Shown here in pieces: positions 33,275-41,712 of a stretch of 63,703 nt of DNA. The DNA is taken from the NCBI GenBank assembly GCA_017428785.1, contig JAFRQD010000042.1:1-63703 (forward strand), in the 5' to 3' direction. How positions within the stretch are numbered: the stretch's first letter is position 1; the number at the start of each line of letters is the position of its first letter. The translations under genes and the position numbers were made by a program. Below the pieces are notes generated by a model. That model was not told where the DNA came from and did no database searches. It was given only the letters and a program-made list of their open reading frames with translations. Origin of the DNA: Bacteroidaceae bacterium. Its GTDB lineage: Bacteria > Bacteroidota > Bacteroidia > Bacteroidales > Bacteroidaceae.

Positions 33275-33988
33275 ATGGATTACCTAAACGACCTTAATTA
33301 TCAGCTGGGCAATTTAATAGGCTTAACGCTTTTCGATCCCCAGCACTTCATCTCTTTAGTGATGCGTTTCGTCATCAATCTGATTGTGGTGACAGTCATA
33401 GCGCGTTACTTCTATTATCCTCGCAGCCGTCGCCGCGACTATATGTTCATCTTTATCCTCATGTCCGTGAGCATCTTCCTCCTGGTCAGCCTGATGGAAG
33501 GCGACGGCATGAACCTTGGAGCTGCGATGGGCCTCTTCGCCATCTTCGGCATTATGCGTTTCCGCACAGAAGCCGTCCCCATTCGCGAGATGACATACCT
33601 TTTCATGCTTATTGCTGTAAGTGTCGTGAACGCCCTCAGTCGTGCCGAGTATCATCCCAAGGCCGACTATTGGGATGGTTTCGGCCTGGTAACCATAGTC
33701 TTCGTCAACCTTGTCTTCTTGGGCATGGCTTGGCTCTTCGAGAGCAGTAGGCTGGTCAGCTCAAACTGCAGCAAGTATATTCTTTACGATAACATCTCCC
33801 TCATCACGCCCGATAAGCGCGAAGAGCTGAAGGCCGACTTGGAGAAGCGCACAGGTCTGAAGATAGAACGCCTGGAAGTAGGCACCATCGACTTCCTGAA
33901 GGATTCATGCATGATCCGCATCTTCTATGACTATCCTTTCGACCGTGGCAACAGCATAGAAGGAATGATAAAAATGCCTCGCACATGA
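33275..33988 (+). CDS. DUF4956 membrane protein
   Basis: 237 residues with about four membrane helices in the first 155 (e.g. FVINLIVVTVIARYFYY, MFIFILMSVSIFLLVSLM, LFMLIAVSVVNALS). The GAAMGLFAIFGIMRFRTEAVPIREMTYLF stretch is the most conserved-looking part. The cytoplasmic C-terminal domain resembles a small alpha/beta domain (LKADLEKRTGLKIERLEV). In many bacteria DUF4956 genes sit beside VTC-domain genes, so the two probably act together at the inner membrane. Function unknown. The stop overlaps the next start (ATGA). Confidence 0.85.
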   Translation: MDYLNDLNYQLGNLIGLTLFDPQHFISLVMRFVINLIVVTVIARYFYYPRSRRRDYMFIFILMSVSIFLLVSLMEGDGMNLGAAMGLFAIFGIMRFRTEAVPIREMTYLFMLIAVSVVNALSRAEYHPKADYWDGFGLVTIVFVNLVFLGMAWLFESSRLVSSNCSKYILYDNISLITPDKREELKADLEKRTGLKIERLEVGTIDFLKDSCMIRIFYDYPFDRGNSIEGMIKMPRT

Positions 33989-34869
33989 TGACACGCCGAT
34001 ACATATTTGCAGTCCTGCTCCTTGCCCCCTGCTTCTGGCTCCCTGTCTCTGCACAGGAAAGCAACGACGAGGTCGGCATCTGGTCGGAGATTGGCATAGA
34101 GAAAGCCATCACGAAGAACTGGGATGTCGGGCTCGACATGGAGTATCGTGCACAGAACAAGGCACGCTTGTCTGTCGGGCTCGGCACGAGCTACAAGGTC
34201 AACAAGTACCTGAAGTTTGGCCTCAACTACAGCTTCCTCTATTCCGAGAAGAACAAGTACAAGGTAAAGGAAGAGGGCGAAATCGGTTCCGATGCCTGGA
34301 CAAGAGGCTACAACCTCATCGATGAATGGTATCCGCGTCACCGCTTCAGTGCTGAGGCTATCGGCAGCATTAAGTTATGGAATTGGCTGAAGGTGTCGCT
34401 CAGAGAGCGTTACCAGCTGACACATCGCAGAGCATGGAGCGCCGAGAAACTCGAGCATCGAGAGAACCACCTGAAACATTATGACTTCGATGACGACTGG
34501 AATGAAATCACATGGGAAGAAATGAATGTCATTGACAGGACGGAGATTAAAGAGTATCCTGCCCTTACCGACCAGGTGTTGCGTTCCCGCCTTAAGCTTG
34601 AGTTCGACAAGAAGCGCAACCCCTTCTCGCCATTCGTCTCGGCAGAGTTCCACAACAGCGTTAGCAGAGGCGACCACATGCTGCTCCAGAAGATACGCAC
34701 TGCTGCTGGTTGCGCCTACAAGTTCCGCAAGCACAACGAAGTGTCGCTCTCGTACATCATAACTTTTGACATGTACGACATCGAAGAGGACGAGAACATG
34801 CAACAGACCACCGTGCGGCTTCACGACAGGATGCACGCCATCAGTCTCGGCTACAAATACAGCTTCTGA
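33985..34869 (+). CDS. DUF2490 beta-barrel-like protein, exported
   Basis: 294 residues with a signal peptide (MMTRRYIFAVLLLAPCFWLPVSAQ). The mature part alternates hydrophobic and polar residues in strands such as WDVGLDMEYRAQNKARLSVGLGTSYKV and ends in aromatic residues (GYKYSF), as outer-membrane barrels do. It belongs to the DUF2490 type of Bacteroidetes. Translation is coupled to the DUF4956 gene, so an outer-membrane role for the same system is likely. No substrate evidence. Confidence 0.8.
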   Translation: MMTRRYIFAVLLLAPCFWLPVSAQESNDEVGIWSEIGIEKAITKNWDVGLDMEYRAQNKARLSVGLGTSYKVNKYLKFGLNYSFLYSEKNKYKVKEEGEIGSDAWTRGYNLIDEWYPRHRFSAEAIGSIKLWNWLKVSLRERYQLTHRRAWSAEKLEHRENHLKHYDFDDDWNEITWEEMNVIDRTEIKEYPALTDQVLRSRLKLEFDKKRNPFSPFVSAEFHNSVSRGDHMLLQKIRTAAGCAYKFRKHNEVSLSYIITFDMYDIEEDENMQQTTVRLHDRMHAISLGYKYSF

Positions 34870-34938
34870 CAACAGACAACAGACCGCCGCGCATCAAAAG
34901 CGCGCCCAGGACAGACAACAGATAACAGATAACATAAT

Positions 34939-35394
34939 ATGAAGACAAAGAACATTTTGGCAGCACTGCTGCTCACGATTAGTGCCAATGCGATGGCCGA
35001 CGAGGAAATGTACCAATACCTCACCATTACATATACTGGCTCTGTATCCAACATCTACCTGCCCATCGTGCAGAGGATTTCCTTTGAAGACGATTATCTC
35101 AAGGTGACGACTACCGAGGGTTGGGAGAAGTTCCCTCTCTCTCTCGTGGAGAAGATTACCTTCACCGAGTCGCCGACCGCAATCGAAGCGCTGCCGGAGC
35201 AGGCTGAGAACCTTACCTACAAGGACGGTACGCTCGCCATCAAGGGCGACGGCCTGCTGCGCATATTCAGCACGAACGGTGCTCTCGTCAGCATCGCGAA
35301 TGTCAAGGAAGGTGCCAACGTCAGCCTCGACAAACTGCCCGCAGGTGTTTACATTGTCCGCATGGGCGACAAAACAATTAAGGTAAGAAGATAA
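34939..35394 (+). CDS. Small secreted protein with T9SS type A-like C-terminal sorting tail
   Basis: 151 residues with signal peptide MKTKNILAALLLTISANAMA. The middle has ISFEDDYLKVTTTEGWEKFPL and a LVEKITF strand, a short module common in Prevotella surface proteins. The last 45 residues (LRIFSTNGALVSIANV ... LPAGVYIVRMGDKTIKVRR) match the type IX secretion sorting domain. The preceding 69-base gap holds ACAACAGA-type repeats and a GCGC hairpin. It lies 1 base before the beta-helix gene. Confidence 0.75.
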   Translation: MKTKNILAALLLTISANAMADEEMYQYLTITYTGSVSNIYLPIVQRISFEDDYLKVTTTEGWEKFPLSLVEKITFTESPTAIEALPEQAENLTYKDGTLAIKGDGLLRIFSTNGALVSIANVKEGANVSLDKLPAGVYIVRMGDKTIKVRR

Positions 35395-35395
35395 T

Positions 35396-36628
35396 ATGAA
35401 ACGACTTCTCTCACTTCTCTTGTTCTTTGCGCCTTGCTTCTTGCTTCTCGCTCAGACAGAGGAGCAGATACGCGTCTGGAAGGAAGGGGAAAGCAAGCGC
35501 TTTACCACCTCGGAGCTGCTGTTCTCCAACGATGGCACTTCGTTCTCGGTGCAAGACTCCACCTACGACTGTGCCAAGATTGACAGCATCACGCTTGTGC
35601 ACACCGTGACCGTCACCTTTGCCGGCGACACGGCCTATGTGGATTACGGGCATACGCCGAATGTCACCGACACCATCCAGGGTGCCCACGTCAAACTCGT
35701 CAGCACCAACACCAAGAGCGAATTGGAGTTCGTGCTGCAAGGGGAAAGCACACACGGCTCACTGACATACGACGGCCCGCTCAAGTGCAGGTTCTACCTC
35801 AACGGCCTCAAACTGAAGAGCGACAAAGGGGCAGCCATCGACATCAAGTGCGGCAAGCGTATTGACCTCATCCTGAAAGACGGCACGGAGAACATCCTGG
35901 AGGATGCTGCAGGCGGCACGCAAAAGGGAGCCCTCCACTGCAAGGGACACCTCGAGGTGTCGGGAGGCGGCTCTCTCACCGTCACCGGCAACTCCAAGCA
36001 CGGCATCGACACCAAGGAATACCTGGAGCTGAAGCGGAGCACCGGCACCATCACTATTAAAAAGGCTGTGGCCGACGGCATACACGCGGGGCAGTACTTC
36101 AAGATGAGCGGCGGCACGGTGGTCATCAGCGGACAAGGTGGCGAAGGGATTCAGGTGGAGCTAATGACGCTCGACGACGACATCACGCCCAATCCCGACA
36201 AGGAGGACAATGGATATGCGTTCATCCAAGGCGGCAACATCAACATCACCGTCAACACCATCTGCGCGAAAGGCATAAAGGTGCCCCTGGACCTGACTGT
36301 CAGTGGCGGCACCTTTGATATCACGGCCAACGCCGACGGCAGCAGAGGCATACAGGTGGCCGGCAACATGCTGATCAATGAAGACACCAACACCACCCTC
36401 ATGCAGATACGTGCCAAGGGCACCATCTACGAAGACGAGGATACGGAAGACGACTGGCGCTGCGTAGGCATCAAGGTGAAAGGCAACCTCACCATCAATG
36501 CCGGCACTGTGCGGATTGCCAACACGGGCAAGTATTCCTACGGCATCAGGGTGAACGGCAAATACACCAAGAGCCCGAATGCTGTGGTATCAGCAAACAT
36601 CAAAGAAGGCGAAAGCGACAACAACTGA
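35396..36628 (+). CDS. Exported parallel beta-helix / carbohydrate-binding-domain protein (DUF4353-like)
   Basis: 410 residues with a signal peptide (RLLSLLLFFAPCFLLLAQ after Met-Lys). After a short module (SFSVQDSTYDCAKIDSITL) comes a repetitive beta-helix: CRFYLNGLKLKSDKGAAIDIKCGKRIDLILKDGTEN, LEVSGGGSLTVTGNSKHGIDTKEYL, and further GGT/GGN rungs. This is the carbohydrate-binding DUF4353 type. There is no T9SS tail, unlike the neighbour. It is the last gene of the VTC cluster and ends at a strong bidirectional hairpin. A surface polymer-binding role is a guess from context. Confidence 0.8.
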   Translation: MKRLLSLLLFFAPCFLLLAQTEEQIRVWKEGESKRFTTSELLFSNDGTSFSVQDSTYDCAKIDSITLVHTVTVTFAGDTAYVDYGHTPNVTDTIQGAHVKLVSTNTKSELEFVLQGESTHGSLTYDGPLKCRFYLNGLKLKSDKGAAIDIKCGKRIDLILKDGTENILEDAAGGTQKGALHCKGHLEVSGGGSLTVTGNSKHGIDTKEYLELKRSTGTITIKKAVADGIHAGQYFKMSGGTVVISGQGGEGIQVELMTLDDDITPNPDKEDNGYAFIQGGNINITVNTICAKGIKVPLDLTVSGGTFDITANADGSRGIQVAGNMLINEDTNTTLMQIRAKGTIYEDEDTEDDWRCVGIKVKGNLTINAGTVRIANTGKYSYGIRVNGKYTKSPNAVVSANIKEGESDNN

Positions 36629-36654
36629 TGCCGCAGGCCTAACATACTGTAATA

Positions 36655-36696
36655 AAAGAAGAGGCGTTCGTTCTGACAGACGGACGCCTCTTCTTG
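36655..36696. terminator. Bidirectional Rho-independent terminator between the VTC cluster and rfbA
   Basis: AAGAAGAGGCGT..G and C..ACGCCTCTTCTT pair as a stem of about 13 bp with a short loop. It has T-rich sequence on the plus-strand side (TTGTTTTG) and A-rich sequence (TAATAAAAG) on the other, and lies between convergent genes. Confidence 0.9.
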
Positions 36697-36711
36697 TTTT
36701 GGCTGCGAGGG

Positions 36712-37620
36712 TTACTTGTCGGAATCCTCAGCATTGAAGCGCTTCTCGTCTTCAATGACTTTGAGCAAGTACTGACCGTACTGGTTCTTGAGCATCGGCT
36801 GTGCGAGCTGGCGCATGCGCTCTTCGTCGATCCAGCCCTTGCGATAGGCAATGCCTTCCAGGCAGCCCACCTTCAGGCCCTGGCGCTTCTCGAGCACCTC
36901 AATGTAGGTGGACGCTTCGGAGAGGGAGTCGAAGGTGCCTGTGTCGAGCCAGGCGAAGCCGCGGCCCAGTGTCTGCACTTTCAGCTCGCCGTCGGCAAGG
37001 AAGCACTGGTTGACGGTCGTTATCTCGTACTCGCCTCGGGCGCTGGGCTTGATGTTCTTCGCCACCTCGACCACCTTGTTGGGATAGAAATAGAGGCCTA
37101 CGACGGCGTAGTTGCTCTTGGGGTTGGCCGGTTTTTCCTCGATGGAGAGGCAGTTGCCCTGCTTGTCGAACTCGGCCACGCCGTAGCGCTCGGGGTCGTT
37201 CACCCAGTAGCCGAAGACGGTGGCCTTCTGCTCTTCCTCGGCCGTGCGGACGGCTTCGCGAAGCATGGCACCGAAGCCGTTGCCCTGGAAGATGTTGTCG
37301 CCCAGGACGAGGCAAGCGCAGTCGTCGCCGATGAAGTCAGCGCCGATAGTGAAGGCCTGTGCCAGTCCGTCGGGCGAAGGCTGTTCGGCGTAGGTGAAGC
37401 GCACGCCGTAGTCGCTGCCGTCGCCCAGCAGGCGCTTGAAGCCCGGCAGGTCGTAGGGTGTGGAGATGATAAGGATGTCCCGGATGCCGGCTTGCATGAG
37501 CACGCTGAGGGGATAGTAGATCATCGGTTTGTCGTAGATGGGCATGAGCTGCTTGCTGATGCCCTTCGTGATGGGATAGAGACGGGTTCCCGACCCGCCT
37601 GCTAAAACAATTCCTTTCAT
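36712..37620 (-). CDS. rfbA: Glucose-1-phosphate thymidylyltransferase
   Basis: 302 residues. The nucleotidyltransferase signature [31 protein letters not shown] is at the N-terminus; [13 protein letters not shown] has the metal-binding Asp; [36 protein letters not shown] and [12 protein letters not shown] follow in the normal order. It makes dTDP-glucose for dTDP-rhamnose and related sugars. rfbB, rfbC and rfbD are not in the window. A four-unit GC repeat array lies about 100 bases upstream. Confidence 0.96.
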   Translation of the reverse strand: MKGIVLAGGSGTRLYPITKGISKQLMPIYDKPMIYYPLSVLMQAGIRDILIISTPYDLPGFKRLLGDGSDYGVRFTYAEQPSPDGLAQAFTIGADFIGDDCACLVLGDNIFQGNGFGAMLREAVRTAEEEQKATVFGYWVNDPERYGVAEFDKQGNCLSIEEKPANPKSNYAVVGLYFYPNKVVEVAKNIKPSARGEYEITTVNQCFLADGELKVQTLGRGFAWLDTGTFDSLSEASTYIEVLEKRQGLKVGCLEGIAYRKGWIDEERMRQLAQPMLKNQYGQYLLKVIEDEKRFNAEDSDK

Positions 37621-37723
37621 GGTTCTTTCGTTATATTTTTGTTGTGTTGTTGCAACTGTTTCTCTTTCAGGACATTACACACGCCTGGTGCCGCGTTCCC
37701 GGACTCGGCCAAGGGGGCTTCCA

Positions 37724-37811
37724 AACGCCGCGTGCGGCGATGGCAATCCCCGCGTGCGGCGATGGGCATTTCCGCGTGCGGCGTTGGCCATCGCCGCAGG
37801 CGGCGTTTTTC
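37724..37811. repeat. 22-bp-period GC-rich repeat array, four units, touching a stop codon
   Basis: Units start at 37724, 37746, 37768 and 37790. The 5' words run AACGCC, ATCCCC, ATTTCC, ATCGCC, as at 28680. The last base of the array (37811) is also the last base of the porin gene's stop codon. Confidence 0.9.
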
Positions 37812-39157
37812 TACCTCCTGTGGCGGGTGGAAAAGACGGTCGGGTTGAGGTCGAAACTCACCCATCCCCAGTTGTGCACAGTGCCTGCGTCAGCACCTTT
37901 GAAGAGCTGTATCGTCTCCGATGCTATCAGCATGCTGTAGCCTGCCCGGAACGTCACATACTGCCACGGACTGTAGCTCGCTTCCAGGTCTATCTCGGTG
38001 CCCAGGTTCTGCGCAAAGCGGTACTTGCCATTGTAGCGGCGCATGATTGCTATCTTCTCGGGGTCTTTAATCTCCTCAATAGGGTCCTTGAGGTAGTTGT
38101 TGATGGGGCGTCCGGAGCAAAGCCAGTGCATGGCCATCGTCATCCCGAACTTCGGGTTGGGTTTGAAGTTGGCTTTCGCATTGAGGTCGTTGATGCCGTA
38201 GAGAGGGATGGCACCGTAGCCGAAGTAGTCCATCGAGCCGAGGAACTCGTGATACGAGCCGTAGAGGAGGTTGAAGGTGCGGTTGGTGCCAGGCATGCCG
38301 TCGCCGCCGCTCAGGTAGTCGTCGCCGATGGAGGCCCTCCACTTGGGGGAGAACTGCAGTCCGAGGTTGCCGCTCATCAGGAACGCCCTGATGTCTTCGC
38401 CCATACGGTCTGTGCCGATCTGGTAATAGAGTGAGGCGTCGAAGAAGAACTTACGCTTGGCATAGTCCATGTATGTGCCGAACGTCTGCATGTAGTTGAC
38501 TCCACCGCCTTTCGCAGCACCCACGCCCTGATTGCTCAGAAGCAGGCTCAGGCGGAAGGGCTCTTCGTCAGCACCGAAGCGATACCAGAGCGTCTGCATG
38601 TTCTTGTAAAGCCTTCCGCCGGAAGCGCTCGTGCCGTAGTGTATGTCGTCCACCACATCAGCCGTCTGGTTGAAGCTGGCAATGGCATGCAGCTGGTGGC
38701 GCTCATTCGCCCAGCCAAGGCGCAGGCCATCGTGGGCACGGGCCGAAGGCTCCCAGTCGTGCTCACCGAACAGACGCTCGTCGTCGTAGGAGAGCGCCTG
38801 GCGGCCCACCTGTGCAAAGAAGCCTTTGCCGAAGGTCATCTTGGCCCAAGCCTCGTGGAGGGCAATCTTGCCAGCTGTGTTTTCATGCGAGCCGTTGTGC
38901 CAACTCCCCGTGTGCTGCGCAGCAATCTTCATGCTGATGTTCTTGCGCTCCCAGCCGAAAGAGAGGCGCACCCTATCGCACACCCCGAGCTTGTAGGCCT
39001 CGCTACCGTCATCAAGCGTGCCCAAGCCAGTGTGGAACTCGCCCAGTGAATTAATCTCCGCATCGATGGTGAAATCGCCATAATCAGGAGCCGCACTGTC
39101 CTGTGCAACGGCAGCCATTGCAAAGATGGTCGCCCATAAAGTCAAAACCTTTCTCAT
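37811..39157 (-). CDS. Alginate-export-family outer-membrane porin-like protein
   Basis: 448 residues with signal peptide MRKVLTLWATIFAMAAVAQ. Strands such as RVRLSFGWERKNISMKIAAQHTGSW and the conserved GRQALSYDDERLFGEHDWEPSARAHDGLRL (compare GRQ...D.R..G...W....R..D..R) identify the alginate export / AlgE-like barrel type. Despite the name, in Bacteroidetes these are general porins of unknown substrate. The last residues (FSTRHRR) run into the edge of a 22-bp repeat array, so the natural C-terminal strand may have been altered. Confidence 0.82.
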   Translation of the reverse strand: MRKVLTLWATIFAMAAVAQDSAAPDYGDFTIDAEINSLGEFHTGLGTLDDGSEAYKLGVCDRVRLSFGWERKNISMKIAAQHTGSWHNGSHENTAGKIALHEAWAKMTFGKGFFAQVGRQALSYDDERLFGEHDWEPSARAHDGLRLGWANERHQLHAIASFNQTADVVDDIHYGTSASGGRLYKNMQTLWYRFGADEEPFRLSLLLSNQGVGAAKGGGVNYMQTFGTYMDYAKRKFFFDASLYYQIGTDRMGEDIRAFLMSGNLGLQFSPKWRASIGDDYLSGGDGMPGTNRTFNLLYGSYHEFLGSMDYFGYGAIPLYGINDLNAKANFKPNPKFGMTMAMHWLCSGRPINNYLKDPIEEIKDPEKIAIMRRYNGKYRFAQNLGTEIDLEASYSPWQYVTFRAGYSMLIASETIQLFKGADAGTVHNWGWVSFDLNPTVFSTRHRR

Positions 39158-39206
39158 ATTATCCTTTCTTTCCTAATTCTTAATTATTAATCCTCAATAC
39201 CTGATT

Positions 39207-39977
39207 TCAATAAGTATGCACGCTCAAGCCCTGGGCCGACGGCAGGTAATTGATGCCCCACCAGCACATCTGAAGGCACATGAAACAGATTATCTGCCAA
39301 AGCAAGGCAGGGCGAACGCTCGCAGGACGGCATCTGCGCCAATGCACATAGATGAGGTAGCAAAGCCACGTAGCCGCCGCCCATGTCTCCTTCGGGTCCC
39401 ACGACCAGTATGTGCCCCAGGCCTCTTTTGCCCACAAGGCACCGAAAAGCATCCCGACAGTAAGGAAGGAGAGACCTACCCGCGTCAGGTTGTCGATGGC
39501 AGACAAGTCCTTCTCCTTGCGGAAAAGCTGCCATAGGGAGAGCAGCATGGCGGCACCGGTCGTCGCGTACGCGAACATATATATTATTACGTGCGGGGCA
39601 AACCACGGGCTCTGCAAAGCAGGCATCAGCTCCTTGCTGTGTATCTCGGGCTTGAAGAGGTTGATGCAAATGAAGACAGCGCTGAGCATCGTGCTGAAAA
39701 GGAGTATCCAGCGATAGCGCCAGCGGCTGTAGGTTATCAGGCCTACAAAAGGCAGGAAGAAGGAATACCACAGCCGCGTCTCGCCCATGGTGCGCAAAGG
39801 CGGGCGCTCCAGGGAATGCCACATTAAGGCGATGTACGCGCCGAAGACAAGCAAGCCGCAGATGGTCAGCAGATAGACCGTCTTATGCCACTTGCCACGA
39901 AGGGCAAGCAGTGCAGCCACAGCCCAACATGTCAGCGCGGGCAAAGCGAAGAGCCAGAGGTCAGTCCATGTTACCAT
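39207..39977 (-). CDS. Cytochrome c biogenesis protein CcsA/ResC-like
   Basis: 256 residues with about eight membrane helices. The haem-binding WWD-type motif is WAKEAWGTYWSWDPKETWA (182-200); conserved His residues include MWHSLERPP and APHVIIYMF. It works with the ResB-like protein encoded next to it (7-base gap) to deliver haem to apocytochrome c in system II. It supports anaerobic respiratory cytochromes such as nitrite reductase NrfHA. Confidence 0.88.
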   Translation of the reverse strand: MVTWTDLWLFALPALTCWAVAALLALRGKWHKTVYLLTICGLLVFGAYIALMWHSLERPPLRTMGETRLWYSFFLPFVGLITYSRWRYRWILLFSTMLSAVFICINLFKPEIHSKELMPALQSPWFAPHVIIYMFAYATTGAAMLLSLWQLFRKEKDLSAIDNLTRVGLSFLTVGMLFGALWAKEAWGTYWSWDPKETWAAATWLCYLIYVHWRRCRPASVRPALLWQIICFMCLQMCWWGINYLPSAQGLSVHTY

Positions 39978-39984
39978 TTATCAC

Positions 39985-40854
39985 TTACCATTTACTTTTA
40001 AGAAACACACTTACTGCGCCCGCCAGCATCATGAAGATGCCAAGATACACGAAGGGCAGCCAGGGATCGCGCACAAGCTCAAATACGCTGATGTCGCTCT
40101 TGCCGCCCATCGCCTCGTCGTAGCTGTATTGATACACCTTCCAGCCCCGGACAGCGAGGGGCTTGTTGACGCGAATCGTGTCGCGCAACGCAAGGCCTTT
40201 CTTCGTATAGACTGTCACATCCGACAAGAAGCTGAGCTTCGGCTCTTGCTCGATGGAGAAGTCATGCAGCTCGATGGCTATCGGCATCTCGTGCACTCTG
40301 TGCTTCTCGTCAACGGCGCGCCACTCGGTCTTGCCTTCCTGCACCGTCATCATCAGGCGCTGCATGTCGGCATTGCCAAGCGTGCCGGCGACGAGGGCAA
40401 TGAAGATGCCAAGGTGATTGAACAGGAAAGGAACATTCCGCCACGACGGGCGCAGCCTCGTCATGCTGACCATGCCGACAAGCACCGTCAGCCACAGGTA
40501 CGAGAGCACGAAGGGCCAGAAGCTAAGCATGGCGGTGATGCCGATAGGCTCTGCGGGCTGATGTCCCGAAGGCACCTGCCTTGTGACTCCCATCAGGAGG
40601 GTCAGCATAGCACACGCCACCATTGCCGGTATGCCTGCCTGCAGCGTTGCCATCCATCGGAAGAGGCGGACTTTGCCACGACACAGATGCATGGCCACAA
40701 TGCCCAGCAGAAGCGCTGCCAACACAAGGCCATTAACAGGCCAGGCCAGCGCATCCCAACGGATCGGACCTGCCGTCAGCTGCAACAGCACACCAGCGAC
40801 AATCATTCCGCAGCACACGAGGCCGCCCATAGTCATTCCCCAAGCTTTGTTCAT
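39985..40854 (-). CDS. Cytochrome c biogenesis protein ResB-like
   Basis: 289 residues from the ATG at 40854; an upstream extension to 40950 would cross the promoter box at 40876-40883 and is rejected. Several membrane helices occupy the first 170 residues. A periplasmic part (KTEWRAVDEKHRVHEMPIAIELHDFSIE, LRDTIRVNKPLAVRGWKVYQYSYD) and a last helix follow; RVNKPL...GWKVYQ is typical of ResB. It forms the system II haem lyase with the CcsA-like protein downstream. The short gap between the two genes contains CATTTACC words. Confidence 0.87.
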   Translation of the reverse strand: MNKAWGMTMGGLVCCGMIVAGVLLQLTAGPIRWDALAWPVNGLVLAALLLGIVAMHLCRGKVRLFRWMATLQAGIPAMVACAMLTLLMGVTRQVPSGHQPAEPIGITAMLSFWPFVLSYLWLTVLVGMVSMTRLRPSWRNVPFLFNHLGIFIALVAGTLGNADMQRLMMTVQEGKTEWRAVDEKHRVHEMPIAIELHDFSIEQEPKLSFLSDVTVYTKKGLALRDTIRVNKPLAVRGWKVYQYSYDEAMGGKSDISVFELVRDPWLPFVYLGIFMMLAGAVSVFLKSKW

Positions 40855-40875
40855 CAACTTATGCAATAGTTCATG

Positions 40876-40883
40876 CAAAGATA
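40876..40883 (-). promoter_or_regulatory. Candidate -7 box (TATCTTTG) for the cytochrome c biogenesis pair
   Basis: TATCTTTG on the minus strand lies 22 bases before the ResB-like ATG and fixes that start. Confidence 0.6.
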
Positions 40884-40927
40884 CGAAGAAAATAAGAATT
40901 ATGAAGTAAGAATTAAGAATTATTTCG

Positions 40928-40935
40928 TAACTTTG
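40928..40935 (+). promoter_or_regulatory. Candidate -7 box (TAACTTTG) for xth and the flippase gene
   Basis: TAACTTTG on the plus strand lies 23 bases before the xth ATG and is divergent from the cytochrome biogenesis promoter. Confidence 0.6.
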
Positions 40936-40958
40936 CACACAATAACGCACTTACTACT

Positions 40959-41711
40959 ATGAAATACCTTAGTTGGAACGTCAATGGCCTGCGGGCTGTT
41001 GTCGGAAAGAACTTCCGGGAAGTGTTTGCTCAGCTCGATGCGGACTTCTTCTGTCTGCAGGAGACGAAGCTGCAGGCGGGACAGCTCGACCTGAGTTTCC
41101 CAGGCTACACTTCTTACTGGAACTATGCAGAGAAGAAAGGCTACTCGGGGACAGCGGTCTTCACGCGTCAGACGCCAGTTGCTGTGACCTACGGCATGGG
41201 CATCGAGGAGCACGACAGCGAGGGCCGCATCATCACGCTCGAGATGGCGGACCACTTCCTGGTATGCGTCTATACACCCAACAGCCAGGATGGCCTGCGC
41301 CGCCTCGATTATCGGATGCAGTGGGAAGATGCCTTCCGCCACTACCTGCTTGCGTTGGACAAGAGGAAACCCGTCGTCGTGTGCGGCGACATGAATGTGG
41401 CTCACGAGGAGATTGACCTGAAGAACCCTAAGACGAACCACATGAATGCGGGCTTCACGGACGAGGAACGCGAGAAGATGACCACGTTGCTCGGCAGCGG
41501 CTTCATCGATACCTTCCGCCATTTCTATCCCGATGCCACAGACCGATACAGTTGGTGGAGCTATCGATTCCGTGCCAGGGAGAAGAACGTGGGCTGGCGC
41601 ATTGACTATTTCCTCGTTTCCGAGCGCCTTGCCCCACGCCTGACATCGGCTGACATTCACGACGACATCATGGGCAGCGACCATTGCCCTGTATCTATAA
41701 CGCTCGACTGA
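40959..41711 (+). CDS. xth: Exodeoxyribonuclease III (AP endonuclease)
   Basis: 250 residues with all family motifs: SWNVNGLRA, LQETKLQ (metal Glu), VCVYTPNSQ, CGDMNVAHEEID (Asp/Asn), NHMNAGFTDEERE and the final MGSDHCPVSI (catalytic His). It repairs abasic sites and degrades 3' ends. It starts just after a TAACTTTG box and is followed after 1 base by the flippase gene; the two share no obvious function. Confidence 0.96.
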   Translation: MKYLSWNVNGLRAVVGKNFREVFAQLDADFFCLQETKLQAGQLDLSFPGYTSYWNYAEKKGYSGTAVFTRQTPVAVTYGMGIEEHDSEGRIITLEMADHFLVCVYTPNSQDGLRRLDYRMQWEDAFRHYLLALDKRKPVVVCGDMNVAHEEIDLKNPKTNHMNAGFTDEEREKMTTLLGSGFIDTFRHFYPDATDRYSWWSYRFRAREKNVGWRIDYFLVSERLAPRLTSADIHDDIMGSDHCPVSITLD

Positions 41712-41712
41712 C

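Noticed and set aside
37811-39157. True alginate exporter
   Set aside because: No alginate synthesis genes are nearby, and this barrel family is broad in Bacteroidetes, so only the family type is claimed.
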